DNA of 64,000 nt from NCBI GenBank assembly GCA_914767885.1, contig CAJZBQ010000013.1, positions 930,001 to 994,000 of the forward strand. Reading direction: 5' to 3'. The notes below the pieces were generated by a model. The model was not told where the DNA came from. It saw nothing but the letters and a program-made list of their open reading frames with translations, and ran no database searches. Both the position numbers and the translations under genes were made by a program. Source of the DNA: Blepharisma stoltei (taxonomy: Eukaryota; Ciliophora; Heterotrichea; Heterotrichida; Blepharismidae). Shown here piece by piece: positions 54,037 to 64,000 of the stretch (position 1 is its first letter; every line of letters begins with the position of its first letter).

Positions 54037-54429
54037 TTAGTATTGGCCCTTGCATTGCTTGAATAGATCGAGATAGTTTTGGCAAGCTCCAATATTATTG
54101 TTGTTGTACTGCAAGCAGTTCAAAAAGTCTTGGTTCTGTTGGCTGCACATGTCTTGAACTTGTTGCTGCTGAGGCTGTGCTTGCTGTTCGTGAGCTTCTG
54201 AGCCGCTTCCTCCCATCATTCCTCTGACTGCTGTATGAGCGATTTCACTTCCTGCTCCAAAAGCCATCCCTTGCATGACGACTCCACCGAGGCCTGACAT
54301 TATTCCCGGTCTTTGCTGAGCTTGAGGGGCACTTTGCTGGGGTGACGGTGCAGGCCTTGCAGACCTTGAAGGTCCTGAAGTTCTTGAAAATCCTCCTGAT
54401 CTCATTCCTCCTCCACTTCTTCTTGGCAT
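54037..54429 (-). CDS. CHCHD2/CHCHD10-like mitochondrial protein
   Basis: 130 aa. The N-terminus is Arg/Ser/Pro-rich without acid residues (MPRRSGGGMRSGGFSRTSGP). A Gly/Met hydrophobic middle follows (GLGGVVMQGMAFGAGSEIAH, TAVRGMMGG), then a Gln-rich linker and a C-terminal CHCH domain with twin CX9C: CSQQNQDFLNC and CQNYLDLFKQC. The family acts in the intermembrane space, in cristae/MICOS organisation and respiratory function. No intron or IES. Confidence 0.93.
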   Translation of the reverse strand: MPRRSGGGMRSGGFSRTSGPSRSARPAPSPQQSAPQAQQRPGIMSGLGGVVMQGMAFGAGSEIAHTAVRGMMGGSGSEAHEQQAQPQQQQVQDMCSQQNQDFLNCLQYNNNNIGACQNYLDLFKQCKGQY

Positions 54430-54827
54430 TTATTATTATAATTTGGTATTATTTTCCTAAATTTTTGCACTGAATTTAATAAAATAAAATTATAAAAAAT
54501 ATCATATCAAATTATTGAGTTTTGAAGCAAGCAATTTTGAAATAATCAATAAACGTTAATATAAGTTTACTAACAAAAATAATGTTATAAGTATTATAGA
54601 AAAGCAGATATTGAGATAAATTGCACTAAAGATTAAAAAATTAAATAATTATGATCAATATCCTTAAAAAACCTCAAAAGTTTATTTCTATATTAGAATT
54701 AATAATTCTCAAATATTCAAAAATATTTTTAGGCTATATTTAATATCAACTAAATCAATCCATAATTTGTGTATGCAATCCTTTGCCAGTGACAATTTTA
54801 AACAAAACTTTTAATGATCCAAAATAA
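54430..54827. other. Intergenic
   Basis: AT-rich, nothing recognised. Confidence 0.4.
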
Positions 54828-55918
54828 ATGGAAAGTAAGTTCCTTAATACAATCCTCCGTGAGAGATCAAAACTAATAAAAAATCCTTAATTTTTGGGTA
54901 AAAAGCTCACCCTTCGCAAGCGAACAAAAAATATGTTTTATAAAAAACTTTTTTTTTTTATGAAAAAATATTTTGGTACATAAGTAACTATTATAATGAA
55001 ATATCAAGTTAATTCTGTTCAATGCCAATTAGCTTGCATTTATAAACATAATTTTCACAAATTATTCAATATTTGCTTTTAAATTATTTCGAATTTTGAT
55101 TTTTTTTAAAATGTTGAAAATAAAAACTACTTTAAAATTTATATATAATAAATATTGTAAATCCCCAATAATAGCCCCATAAGCGGTTGAATTACCCGCT
55201 GAGTTTAAAATTTGGTCTGACCAAAACTAATAATTTTTGTCAGACCAAATTGTAATTTTAGCAGAAAATTCATCAGCTTAAAGAACTATTCATAGGAAAT
55301 AAGTAGATTGTAGACCCTCCGTAATAGAACAAAATTTTTTTTTCACTCACGGATGGGAGAGTTAAACGTTTTCGCGGACGAATTTTATCCCTAGAAAAGT
55401 CTGAGCGATTCGACTCCTTAGTTCCTATCAATAAAAACATAAAACCTTCTCAAATTTATAAAGATGACTCTCCAGATCCTACTCCAAGAAAATCTTCGAA
55501 ATCAAGTTTTCATAGCTACCACCAAGATTCCTGGAAAAACGCACACAAAATAACCTCATCCTTTGAAAAGCCTCCCACTCCCTATATCAATTGAGCTGAT
55601 AAGCACCAAAATGTAAGAATGAGTGTTGGAAATTCCAGGCTTAAACGAAAAATGAAAACTTTAAGAGACGAATATTTTTCAAATACTCCGAAAATAGAAG
55701 GAATACCGAATCTTCCAATTAAATTAATAAACTCAAGCTATCAGTCTGATGCAGAGCAGAATTATAGCTTGAGATTTACACCTGTTATGAAAAAATACTC
55801 ATATTCGATAAAGATGAGAAATAAAGATCTCTCGTCTCCGACTGACAGAGAATACTTAACACCGATAGGATATGACTATAGTCCTGTAATTTTTAGTAAA
55901 AACAAGTATAAATTTTAA
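54828..55918 (+). CDS. Hypothetical basic protein, 5' end split by MITE (start uncertain)
   Basis: The coding part runs about 55365-55918 (FDSLVPINKNIKPSQIYKDD, PRKSSKSSFHSYHQDSW ... YDYSPVIFSKNKYKF), with one UGA-Trp. The frame is open up to the right border of the MITE at 54849-55362. A short exon with ATG at 54828 precedes the MITE. A direct TA join is off by one base in a TTT run. Alternatively ATGGAAA splices at GTAAGT to AAAAGTCTGAGCG after CCCTAG, with an IES making the intron about 14-17 nt. Serine-rich and basic; no family recognised. Confidence 0.5.
54849..55362 (+). mobile_element. MITE family 1, diverged, carrying a nested foldback
   Basis: 514 bp. Left end TACAATCCTCCGTGAGAGAT, internal CTCACCCTTCGCAAGCGAAC at about 54908, right pair CCCTCCGTAATAGAACAAAA / TTTTTTCACTCACGGATGGG. 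About 55165-55310 is foreign and includes the hairpin TTTGGTCTGACCAAAA / TTTTTGTCAGACCAAA. Confidence 0.75.
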
Positions 55919-56029
55919 TTAAAGCGATTTTTAATTATATAGAGACTGAAGCAAGGAAAAGAGACACACAGGGATCAATAGTCCTGAATTACTTGAATAT
56001 AGGTGCTTATCTATTGAAAGCTCAGGCTC

Positions 56030-56240
56030 TCTGGATATATTTTTAAATATAGAGGGTTTCCTCTATATAGCGCTAAAAGCGCAGACATTTTCCCAGGAGC
56101 TTTCCAAGTTCATCGGACCAAATCGCTTTTGGTCCGACCAAGGCATTGATTTGGTGCAACCTACCGATAAATTCCGATCAGAAATTTATCGGCCTTACAG
56201 CGCCAAACATAGGAAACTTCTATATCTTTATAATGTAAAC
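56030..56240. mobile_element. Imperfect foldback element
   Basis: Outer arms AATATAGAGGGTTTCCTCTA and the reverse complement of TAGGAAACTTCTATATCTTT, then AGCGCT / AGCGCC. Inner hairpins GGACCAAATCGCTTTTGGTCC and GATAAATTCCGATCAGAAATTTATC are visible. It lies just upstream of the eS7 gene. Confidence 0.6.
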
Positions 56241-56303
56241 ATTTAACTAATTTCTCTCAATTCCCAAAATTCCATACTTTCCAATTAATCAAATAGAGGC
56301 CAC

Positions 56304-56894
56304 ATGTCAGATCCAAAGAAAAAGATTATAAAGAAGGGTGCCGAGCCCACAGAATTTGAGTATCATGTCGCCCAAGCTCTTGGAGAGATCGAAGCCTCAG
56401 CAAGCGATCTAAAAGGTGAGCTTCGTGATGTAATGATCACAGGAGCCACTGAATTCGAAGGAAAGTTCAGAGGATCTGTTCGTCAAGCCGTCATTATCAT
56501 GTTCCACTACAGATCTCTTCAAGCAGTCAAAAAAATTTACGCACGCCTTTTAGGAGAGCTTGAAAAAAGATTTTCAAGACCAGTGGCTATTATTTTCACA
56601 AGGACTATTTTGCCGAAATATCTTAAGTCTAAAGGACAACAAAAACGTCCTTATTCAAGAACACTCACTGCAGTCCATGAAGCTATTCTTGATGACTTAG
56701 TTTACCCAGCAGCTATTTTAGGTAAAAGACAAAGAATAAAGACAGACGGAAAAAGAGTCTACAAAGTATTGCTTGACCCTCGTGACAGAGAAAAATTTGA
56801 AGACAGACTAGACACTTTGAGTGCTATTTACAACAAATTGACAAACAAAGAACTTGTATTTGAATTTCCAGTGAGTAGAGAGTTCCCAGTTTAA
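56304..56894 (+). CDS. RPS7: 40S ribosomal protein eS7 (RPS7)
   Basis: 196 aa, the usual size, uninterrupted. Conserved blocks: YHVAQALGEIEASASDLKGE, FRGSVRQAVIIMFHYRSLQA, KKIYARLLGELEKRFSRPVA, RTLTAVHEAILDDLVYPAAI, LGKRQRIKTDGKRVYKVLLD and NKLTNKELVFEFP. It sits in the small subunit and helps 18S rRNA processing. The codon use is a good reference for highly expressed genes here. Confidence 0.97.
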   Translation: MSDPKKKIIKKGAEPTEFEYHVAQALGEIEASASDLKGELRDVMITGATEFEGKFRGSVRQAVIIMFHYRSLQAVKKIYARLLGELEKRFSRPVAIIFTRTILPKYLKSKGQQKRPYSRTLTAVHEAILDDLVYPAAILGKRQRIKTDGKRVYKVLLDPRDREKFEDRLDTLSAIYNKLTNKELVFEFPVSREFPV

Positions 56895-57891
56895 GTAAAC
56901 TTATACAAGATTCTAAAAATTAGTATTTTTCATAGTCGTAAATTATTTTCCATAAAATCAAATTTCTGCTAGAATTCAATTAATATCAAGAAGCAAACGC
57001 AATGCTGATGAGGCAATCACTTGAACCCAATAATAAAGGAGATGCTTTAAAATAATCTAGGAAGATACCAAGAAGCAGCTTTGAAAGCTTTAACCAAGCA
57101 TAACAAAATCAATCCAAATGAAGCCGATTTTGTATTTATAAAGGCAATGAATCTTTAACCTTTTGAAAAAGATATCAAGAAGCAATGCAATGCTATGATG
57201 AAGCAAATCAAACTTGAGCTACTCCAATAATCCTTTAGAATTTTTGCAGCCGAGCTAGAGTCATTTTATAATAATCATATAAGCCCCTGATTTGTTTATT
57301 TACTTTAACCGAGTAAAAAGAAGAGCCAAAGGCGCTGAAAATCCAGAAATGTTTTAACTGAAGGCATAACCCAATTCCAAAGAACTATTCATCTTAGAAG
57401 AATTAGCAATAGAATTGAATTGATGATTCATGACAGTGAAAGTGAAAGTGAAGTAGAAGAAATCAAGATTTTAGAAGGAAAGGTCAGTATTTTACTTAGT
57501 TGGGTTCAAGATTTTAGAAAATTTAGAAGTTATAAGAACTGAAATGTGCATTTCTCAACTTCCAAATGGGCAATGCCAGAATTTCTAGGAATACCTTGAT
57601 AATTGATAGCGATTATAGGCTTAGTAGGCTGCATATTTTTCTTGCCTCTCTTACAGATAGAATAGCAAATTGACAGTATTTTGGTAAAATATTACAAGAT
57701 GATTAGTAGAGAGTTTCTTTATAAATTGACAAAAATAATTATAATTTGAAAAGATAAATTCTTTTGGATATGGGACTATAATAGACACCCATTTCAACTC
57801 TATAATATTTTTACAAATTTATTATCATATTTTTATTATTCTTTATTAAAAAACGATAATAAGCTTTCTACATTTTTAGTAATTTTATTCA
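56895..57891. pseudogene. TPR-protein relic in a non-coding region
   Basis: At about 57036-57230 the plus strand retains KGDAL.NLGRYQEAALKALT, KHNKINPNEADFVFIKAMNL, a TAA, then FEKDIKKQCNAMMKQIKLE: tetratricopeptide repeats with stops and frame changes. A second possibly coding scrap lies at 57400-57490 (HDSESESEVEEIKIL). The rest is AT-rich. Confidence 0.55.
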
Positions 57892-60105
57892 ATGAGCGCA
57901 AAGTTCACAGAAACTTTACGCTACATTAAAGAAGAACTTGCTCCTAAAATACTCGACAAAATTGAAAATGGAAATCCAGCAGATCTAGGATCCAATGTTT
58001 TTACTAATGCTTGCAATCTTGTTTACGAGGTGTCTGGCGGGGTTTATGAATTTGACTTGTATGAAGAATATGTCAATCTTGTCATAAATTATACTGAAAA
58101 AATAACCAAGCCAAGACTTCTTCAATCAGAAGGAAGAAATTTATTAGTTAATCTCTATAAATCATGAAAAAAGCACAAAGTTCTTGTCCATTGGCTCAAA
58201 AGAATATTTTATCATCTTGACACCTCGTTTATTCTTAAAGAATTTGAATTTACACCTATAGTTCCGATGGGATTACAGATATTTAAAACTGAGATATTTG
58301 ATTATTCAAAAAGAAAAATCTGTAAAGCCCTTTTTGAACAAATACATAATGAAAGAGAAGGAAATGACAGCAATGCTAGCTGTGTGAGAAAATGCTTATC
58401 CTGCCTTCGAGAAATTTTTGTAAGCAATCCAAGTCTAACGAAAAGGAAAAATCAAAAGAAAATTATATGCGAAGGGATCCCCGATTATAAATTTTCTAAA
58501 AAAATTGTTGAAAACCCATATTTGCAGAAAACCAAGCTTTATTATGCTTCTAAGCCCATAGGATGAATGTCAAGCCTTTTGATTCCTACAAATTTCCAGG
58601 AAGCACTTAAAATATTTGAAGAAGAAGCAGATAAAATTAGAGATTATGAGGATTTACAAAATAAAGTTTTAAATATTATCGCTGAAGAGATTGTAAAAAG
58701 AGTTGCCTTGAGTTTAGCAGAAATGCCAGAAATTGGGAAAATAAGAATGTTTGATCAAGATAAAAGAGATGAAGTGAAAATGCTATTTGAGATTTTTAAA
58801 AACTATGAAATTATTTTTCAATCCATCATTCCTGAATTTGAGCTTTACATTGAAAAAAAGGGTTTAGAAATTATATCAGATGAAAAGCTTCAGCAAGATC
58901 CTATTGAATACACAAGATCAATACTAAAATATAAAGCAGAAATTGATGAGCTTATTAATTATTCATTTTCCAATCATTTTACATTCCAAAAAAGCAGCTC
59001 TTTTGCATTTCGAAATTTTATCAATAAATTCTCATGCTCAGCTTCTAATGTTGTCTATTATAGTGACTATATGATGAAAAAAGGACTTATTGGGCTTTCT
59101 GATATAGAAATTGATATAAGATTATCTGAAATTTCTATAATTTTTACATTACTATATGATAAAGATATATTTATTAGTCACTATGCTCGCTTTTTGGCAA
59201 AGCGGTTATTGGATAAGACTAGCATAAGCAATGATGCAGAACAAATATTGATTGAAAAACTTAAGGTTGAGGGCGGCCATGCAATTGTGAATAAAATTTA
59301 CAGCATTTACCAAGATTTTTCTCTATCAGAAGTTATTACAGCTGAGTTTAATCAGAACTACAATCAAGACCGTCCTCATGAAATTCAATTTTCTGCACAA
59401 GTCCTAAAATCAGGGTGCTGGCCTGGGATATCGTCTGAGATTTGCTTATTACCTTATGAAATTCAAGTGCTAGCAAAAGAATTTTCTCTATTTTATAAAC
59501 ATAAATACGGTGGACGTAGTATTACTTGGACAACTGGATTAGGAACTTTTGAAATCTGTAGCTTGTTTTCGAATAAAAATTACAATTTTATAGTGAACCC
59601 TTATCAAGCAGTCATACTGCTTATGTTTAATAATGGAAATGCATATAGTGTCAGAGAATTGAGAGAGAACTCCAAATTAAGTGACAATACCTTTAAAGCC
59701 AATTTCATCAAATTTTTCAGCCCAAAATCAAAAATATTTAATAAAGAAAGCAAAGGGAAGACGCTAAATGATGAAGAATTGGTTACAATTAATGAAAACT
59801 TTAAAGCTGCAATGGTTAGAATTAATTGCATTCCTAAAAAAACAGTGAGAGTTACCAAGCCAAGCCATAATGAAGAAGTAGTAGTTATTTCTGAAAGAAA
59901 GCAGATGTTGGATGCTATTATTGTGAAGATTGCCAAAGCCAGAAGAGTTATAAAGCATCAAGAGCTGGTATCTGAAGTCCTCGAAGAAGTAAAGAGTTTT
60001 AAGCCTCAGCCTAACATGATTAAGGCACAAATTGAAAGCTTGATTGAAAGAGAATTCTTGGCTAGAGATGCTAATGATCTTTCAGCTTATAACTATATCC
60101 CATAA
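57892..60105 (+). CDS. Cullin
   Basis: 737 aa as one frame with UGA as Trp (at about 58165 and 58564). The N-terminal cullin repeats (FTNACNLVYEVSGGVYEFDL, YHLDTSFILKEFEFTPIVPM) would bind a substrate adaptor. The cullin homology region has FAFRNFINKFS, FISHYARFLAKRLLDKTSIS, EQILIEKLKVEGGHAIVNKI, FSAQVLKSGCWPG and YQAVILLMFNNGNAYSVREL. The C-terminal neddylation domain reads MLDAIIVKIAKARRVIKHQE, where Lys682 should be the NEDD8 site, and ends SAYNYIP. It scaffolds RING E3 ligases. Subclass not assigned; no IES. Confidence 0.94.
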
Positions 60106-61840
60106 CATCTCATATTAATAAATTTATAGTTATAATTCTGTGTAGTGGAATTAGTCTGATATTATTAAAAAGCTACTCCCACCTTTTAAGAAAAAACCTA
60201 TTTAAAGTGGGTTAATTTTGTTTTTAAAAAGTTATATGGAATTTTTCTCACTAATCCAGCGATCGTCATCGTTAGATTAAGTATTGGGCGAAATAAATTC
60301 TGTAATAAAAAGGTCTCTCAAGCTTTAAAGTCAGATCAAACCCTACAAGCCTATCTGCTTCGAACAAGATACTGATATTACTAGAACGGCAGATACAATT
60401 CCAATCGATTGCAATGGGTATTAGGGGTGGAGCAAAGGAAAGCTAATAGTTGTGCTAACTGCCGACTCTTTGCTAAAAGCGGAGGTCATTTTCATAGCTA
60501 GGTTTCAAGGAAGATCAGAATTGAAGAGATTAAAGACTAAGCTATCGGCGCCATGCCAAAAACCATGTATTTTTGATAGTGTGATATTTCCTAGGGTCAA
60601 ATCATTTGATAGCCATATATTTGGCCGAAAAAATCTTTAAATTTCAACCAAATAACTATTTAAAAATTTCCTTCGATGAAGCTCACACTATTATAAGCAC
60701 ACGATCATTGAGCTTATAACTAATCATTCTGATTATTCTAATTTTTTTATATAAAAAGTCATAAAAATTTTCGCTTTAGAATAAAGTTTTATCTTTTTGT
60801 TCCAATTAAAAGGGACATGAGAAGTTTTAAGTTTTCAACAATCTAGTGAGCTAGAGAAAATTTTATTATGCTGAATTAGTTACTAATGTGGCTTGATCTT
60901 TATTATTTGTTTATCTATCACTTATGTAAATATAGAAACCATTATTTAAATTATAATGTCTTATAGTTTGTATTAGTGATTAGCACTTTAAAGAATAAAT
61001 TAAAACCTTAGTACTAAATCACCGTTTTAACTTTAATAACATGCTTGAAGACCTTATCTGCGTTTTCCTATCACTAAAGCCGATCATTGCTGCAGAAACG
61101 GTGCAATTATTTATAATCAGATAATATTATAATTATGATAGGTTCATTGCTTATGATTTTTCTTGGATTTTTTAAATTATTCGCATTTTCATTGAAATTA
61201 ATAGCTATTCGCTCTTCTGTTCCAATTAATCCTTTTCACTGCTGCAAATCAAATTGAATGTATTAAATGAGAATTTGGCATAAGATGATGTCTCAGTCAA
61301 AAAAATAATACCTATTACTTTATAGCTTTCCCTATGCTCCACAGGTATAGCGGAAATCCTACTCTTGCTCCTCTGCCCACCGCATCTCGATAGACCCTGG
61401 CTGTTTTTTCACGTTTTAGTTGACACTATATCATTCTTATATGCCTAAAACCTTCTGCTTTTAAATTACTTTCCAATTGCCTCGTCAGTGCCTAGGCCAT
61501 ACTTCTCCATCACCTTTTTGCATCTCAAATGCAAGGCTAAAAGTAAAATCAACCCCTGATTTCTTGGAGATATCGAAAAGAAGGATCCATAGGCGTAAAG
61601 ACGCTATACAGTGTATATTCTGCATCTCAATAGTAAGGCAGATTGAAATATCAGCAGCAATATGCTCTTTTCTTTTTGCAAGACTTAATAAAACAACTAA
61701 TTATAATCATGTGATGAAATAATGAGCGATTGATGCATTATGCAATTTGATGCTATATAGGTCGAATTTTCTTAAAGCGATAAATCTTTATTTTACAAAG
61801 TTGTTACCTGAGATGCTTGCTTTAAAGTGAGATCGAACTT
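60106..61840. other. Gene-poor region with repeat fragments
   Basis: Contains MITE family-3-like fragments at about 60172-60235 (TACTCCCACCTTTTAAG) and 60795-60830 (TTTTTGTTCCAATTAAAAGGG), GC-richer blocks at about 60300-60640 and 61330-61720 resembling retroposon-like inserts, and AT-rich filler. The ORFs at 60452-60640 and 61477-61722 do not look like genuine proteins. Confidence 0.4.
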
Positions 61841-63260
61841 CTAGAGCTGATTTTGATGCTGAACAAAGTAAATGGAACCTTTATAATAAACGATACTTGA
61901 ATGGTAAGCGTTAGCTGTAATGCTATTAGTTCCTATTTGAGTCCAACTTGAAAAATTGTTTTCACCGCTTTCGAAAATTCTTCCCACTTTCTCAAATACA
62001 TATATTCTTCTGTTTCCTTTAAGTATCAATTTACAATAGCTAGCATTTAACGCCAAATTCGGAACCTCTTACTCCCCCCCCCCCCTCCGTGAGCGAACAA
62101 AACCATTAGAAAAATCGCCATTTTTTGACCAAAAACCCACCCTCCGTGAGTGAACAAAAATTTTTTTTAATAGAAAAAATTTTAATGGAAAAAAATTTTG
62201 ATATATAAGTGATAATTAGTATAATGAAATCTAGAGCTAATTCTGTTTAATTTTAAACAAATTGCGTTTTAAAACATAAATTTTGCAAATTAAATTAATA
62301 TTTGCTTCCCAATTTTTGCAAATTAGGATTTTTTTAAATTTCGAAAAAAATATTTTTTATAAAATTTATATATAAATTTTTTTTAAAAAAAAAATTAACC
62401 CCCCTCCGTGAGCGAACAAAATTTTTTTGTTCGCTCACGGAGGGGGGGGGGGGAGTTAGTAGTTATTTTGGGGAATGCTATAAACTATTACTTTTTGAAG
62501 ACTATGGCTTGTTATAAATATTGAATCTCTAAATCGCGCATTGGAGCTATACTGAAAACTTAAACCTTGGGGTAGAGGAGCCATACTTTCTCACACATTT
62601 TGTTTAAAATCATACCTTTCAGCCAGATTATTGTTACCTCCTATTAAATAAACATAATTATTGAAAAATATAGGATTAACATGATAATTGATCTTTGAGT
62701 TTTGCAGCTGCTTTAAATTTTTATTTTTGTCGATCGTAAATGTGGTGCCTGAACTAGAATTATTATTGCAGCAATAAAAATAAGTTTTATCAGGAAGTAT
62801 GCAGCTTCCTGTATACCCATGGATTGATTCTTGTGTTGGGAGAGTTACTGTAGAAAAAATCTGGAAATTATCTAAGTTTATAGTTGCAAAATTTGAAGAA
62901 CTATGTCTGAAAAATGAAAGCTCGTTTGATTCAAATTCATCTTCTATTTCTGCTATTAAAGAAGCCATAAAAGGTCTTTTATAAATATTTTCAATAGCTT
63001 CATTTACTTCGTTGCAGCTTAATTTGCTTATGCTTCACCAGATCGTCTTTCGTTGAATGTCTGTAGCGTTTAATTTTAAAATATTTTCCATATTATCTTC
63101 AGTAACAATATCAAGAAACTCCCCTCCATTATATAAAATTTCAATCATTTTGTCGCATCTTGCTTCAGCCTCATTTATTTGATTGATATATTTCTCAAAA
63201 AAAAATTTCCATGACTTCTCCTCTTCCCTTTTTGGACTTGAGCTTAGCTTTGGTCGCCAT
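61841..63260 (-). CDS. Kelch-type beta-propeller protein, disrupted
   Basis: Coding from about 63215 to 62459 and 62069 to 61841. The N-terminal helical region (INQINEAEARCDKMIEILYN, QRKTIWWSISKLSCNEVNEA) is B-box/coiled-coil-like. Kelch-like blades follow: VNPIFFNNYVYLIGGNNNLA, ERYDFKQNVWESMAPLPQG, SSNARFRDSIFITSHSLQKV, then after the MITE YCKLILKGNRRIYVFEKVGR and YHSSIVYYKGSIYFVQHQ. Two problems: excision of the MITE alone leaves an in-frame TAA at the joint, and near the 5' end a 9-T run puts the likely ATG (63260, MATKAKLKSKKGRGEVMEIF) one base out of frame. Confidence 0.65.
62070..62456 (+). mobile_element. MITE family 1, full-length copy in kelch gene
   Basis: 387 bp between TA 62070-62071 and TA 62457-62458, almost identical to the copies at 13179 and 18744. 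All four motifs intact. Confidence 0.92.
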
Positions 63261-63291
63261 TACATCTAAATTTATTTTATTTAAAAATATC

Positions 63292-63582
63292 ATGGATTCC
63301 AAAGCACAAATGCTAGATATCGTTAACGACGACATAAAGCTCCATTGCATTACTCAAGCAATTTTTGCCGAGCACAATCGAAGTGATAACAACACAATCG
63401 GATTTGACCAATTCTACAGCATCATCAAAGCAATGAATCGAAACACAAGCTACAGGCCGCCTCGTAAAGGCGAAGTCAGAGAAATTTTCAAAGAAATCGA
63501 CACTGATAATGACGGCTTAATCTCTTTTGAAGACTTCAAAATCCTAATTAGGCGCGTCCTTATGTGTGCTTTAGATATTTAA
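63292..63582 (+). CDS. EF-hand calcium-binding protein (calmodulin-like)
   Basis: 96 aa from ATG 63292 (an earlier in-frame ATG at 63211 would overlap the kelch gene). One canonical EF loop, DTDNDGLISFEDF with preceding EVREIFKEI, and one degenerate loop (HNRSDNNTIGFDQFYSIIKA). Half the length of calmodulin, i.e. a single EF-hand pair. Only 31 bp separate its start from the divergent kelch start. Ca2+ sensor or subunit; partner unknown. Confidence 0.8.
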   Translation: MDSKAQMLDIVNDDIKLHCITQAIFAEHNRSDNNTIGFDQFYSIIKAMNRNTSYRPPRKGEVREIFKEIDTDNDGLISFEDFKILIRRVLMCALDI

Positions 63583-63618
63583 TGCTAAAATAACACTTCA
63601 TGTAGAATTTGTATTAAA

Positions 63619-64000
63619 ATGGACGTCGTAGACAAAGAAAGACACTGCGAATTCATTTCTTTAGTCTACAAGAACAACGTCCCCCAGATCTATACCATAC
63701 TAAGAGACTACCAAATTGACCCTTTTCTCCCTACAGACTCCAGAGGTTACTCTGCACTTCACGTGTGTGCATTAAATAACAGTACCACAATCGTGAAGTT
63801 TCTTATAAGATATGTCCAAGAATTCTATAAAGAAAAATCCCAAGAAATCATCCACAATTGGGTCAACCTCAAAAATTTAGACGGCTTTACCTGCCTTCAC
63901 CTTGCAGTTTTCAGAGGAAATCTTGTAATTTATAATTAGAAACTTGTGAAGCTGTTAATTAATCTTGGAGCAGACCCAAAAGCAGTGACAGGCCATGGGC
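63619..64000 (+). CDS. Ankyrin-repeat protein, 5' part (runs off the window)
   Basis: Starts MDVVDKERHCEFISLVYKNN. Ankyrin repeats: LPTDSRGYSALHVCALNNST, then LKNLDGFTCLHLAVFRGNL and KLVKLLINLGADPKAVTGHG. A 15-nt intron (63925-63939) removes an in-frame TAG inside the second repeat. The start is 36 bp after the EF-hand gene's stop. The rest is beyond the window. Confidence 0.88.
63925..63939 (+). other. 15-nt spliceosomal intron
   Basis: GTAATTTATAATTAG. Removal joins FRGNL to KLVKLLINLGADP, the ankyrin consensus. Confidence 0.88.

Noticed and set aside
59604-60030. Minus-strand ORFs opposite the cullin
   Set aside because: Antisense of a clearly conserved cullin C-terminus.
62450-62465. 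A 15-nt intron to explain the TAA at the kelch MITE joint
   Set aside because: No GT lies 15 or 16 nt upstream of either possible AG, so the intron solution that works elsewhere fails here.

Overview
The window looks like germline (micronuclear) DNA of a heterotrich ciliate, most likely Blepharisma. UGA is read as tryptophan in nearly every gene: RCC1 repeats read YSWGE and AWGNN only if TGA is Trp, and the cullin, guanylyl cyclase and MLO-like frames stay open only that way. Stops are TAA and TAG. Introns are 15 or 16 nt (GT...AG). Many genes are interrupted by TA-bounded segments whose removal restores reading frame and domain continuity, as expected of internal eliminated sequences (IESs). 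The DNA is very AT-rich, except for C/G runs at the tips of one mobile-element class and GC-richer retroposon-like inserts. All IES limits given are inferred from frame, protein family and flanking TA; no macronuclear sequence was available.

Layout. 0-5.6 kb: DHHC palmitoyltransferase (+), small unknown gene (-), coiled-coil gene (-), RBR ubiquitin ligase (+). 5.9-8.3 kb: tandem mitochondrial-type RRM paralogues (-). 9-11.6 kb: J-domain protein with two tandem zinc domains (-). 12-16.5 kb: Sel1 protein (+), TLC-domain membrane protein (-), 579-aa unknown (-), a small candidate gene (+). 16.5-26 kb: MITEs, a multi-pass membrane protein (+) and a 7.3-kb P4-ATPase/guanylyl cyclase gene (-) with five IESs. 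26.4-29.2 kb: TBCCD1-like and selenophosphate synthetase (+). 29.8-31.3 kb: repeats. 31.4-36.8 kb: HSF (-), secreted Cys-rich protein (-), HSBP1 (+), RCC1/coiled-coil protein (+). 37-40.1 kb: small genes and a YY1-type zinc-finger protein (+). 40.4-48.2 kb: MLO-like membrane protein (-), SRPK kinase (-), EF-hand/C2/TM protein (-). 49.4-56.9 kb: second HSF (+), PAM2 protein (+), CAMSAP-CKK protein (-), CHCHD2/10 (-), small unknown (+), ribosomal protein eS7 (+). 57-64 kb: TPR relic, cullin (+), kelch protein (-), EF-hand protein (+), ankyrin protein (+, runs off the end).

Mobile DNA. (1) Three MITE families with unrelated terminal words but the same four-motif architecture: a C-run plus word at one end, a second direct copy about 60 bp inside, and an inverted pair at the other end. 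One family-2 copy carries what looks like the C-terminus of a pogo-type transposase. (2) Near-perfect foldback palindromes of about 140-235 bp. (3) Retroposon-like inserts of about 270-560 bp with 9-14 bp (once about 40 bp) target-site duplications and TAATC-like tails. (4) Short unique IESs of about 77-240 bp. Three IESs lie exactly inside 15- or 16-nt introns.

Functional links are loose, but two heat-shock factors and HSBP1 occur within 20 kb, and several genes concern microtubules or cilia and Ca2+/cGMP signalling (TBCCD1, CAMSAP, guanylyl cyclase, EF-hand/C2).
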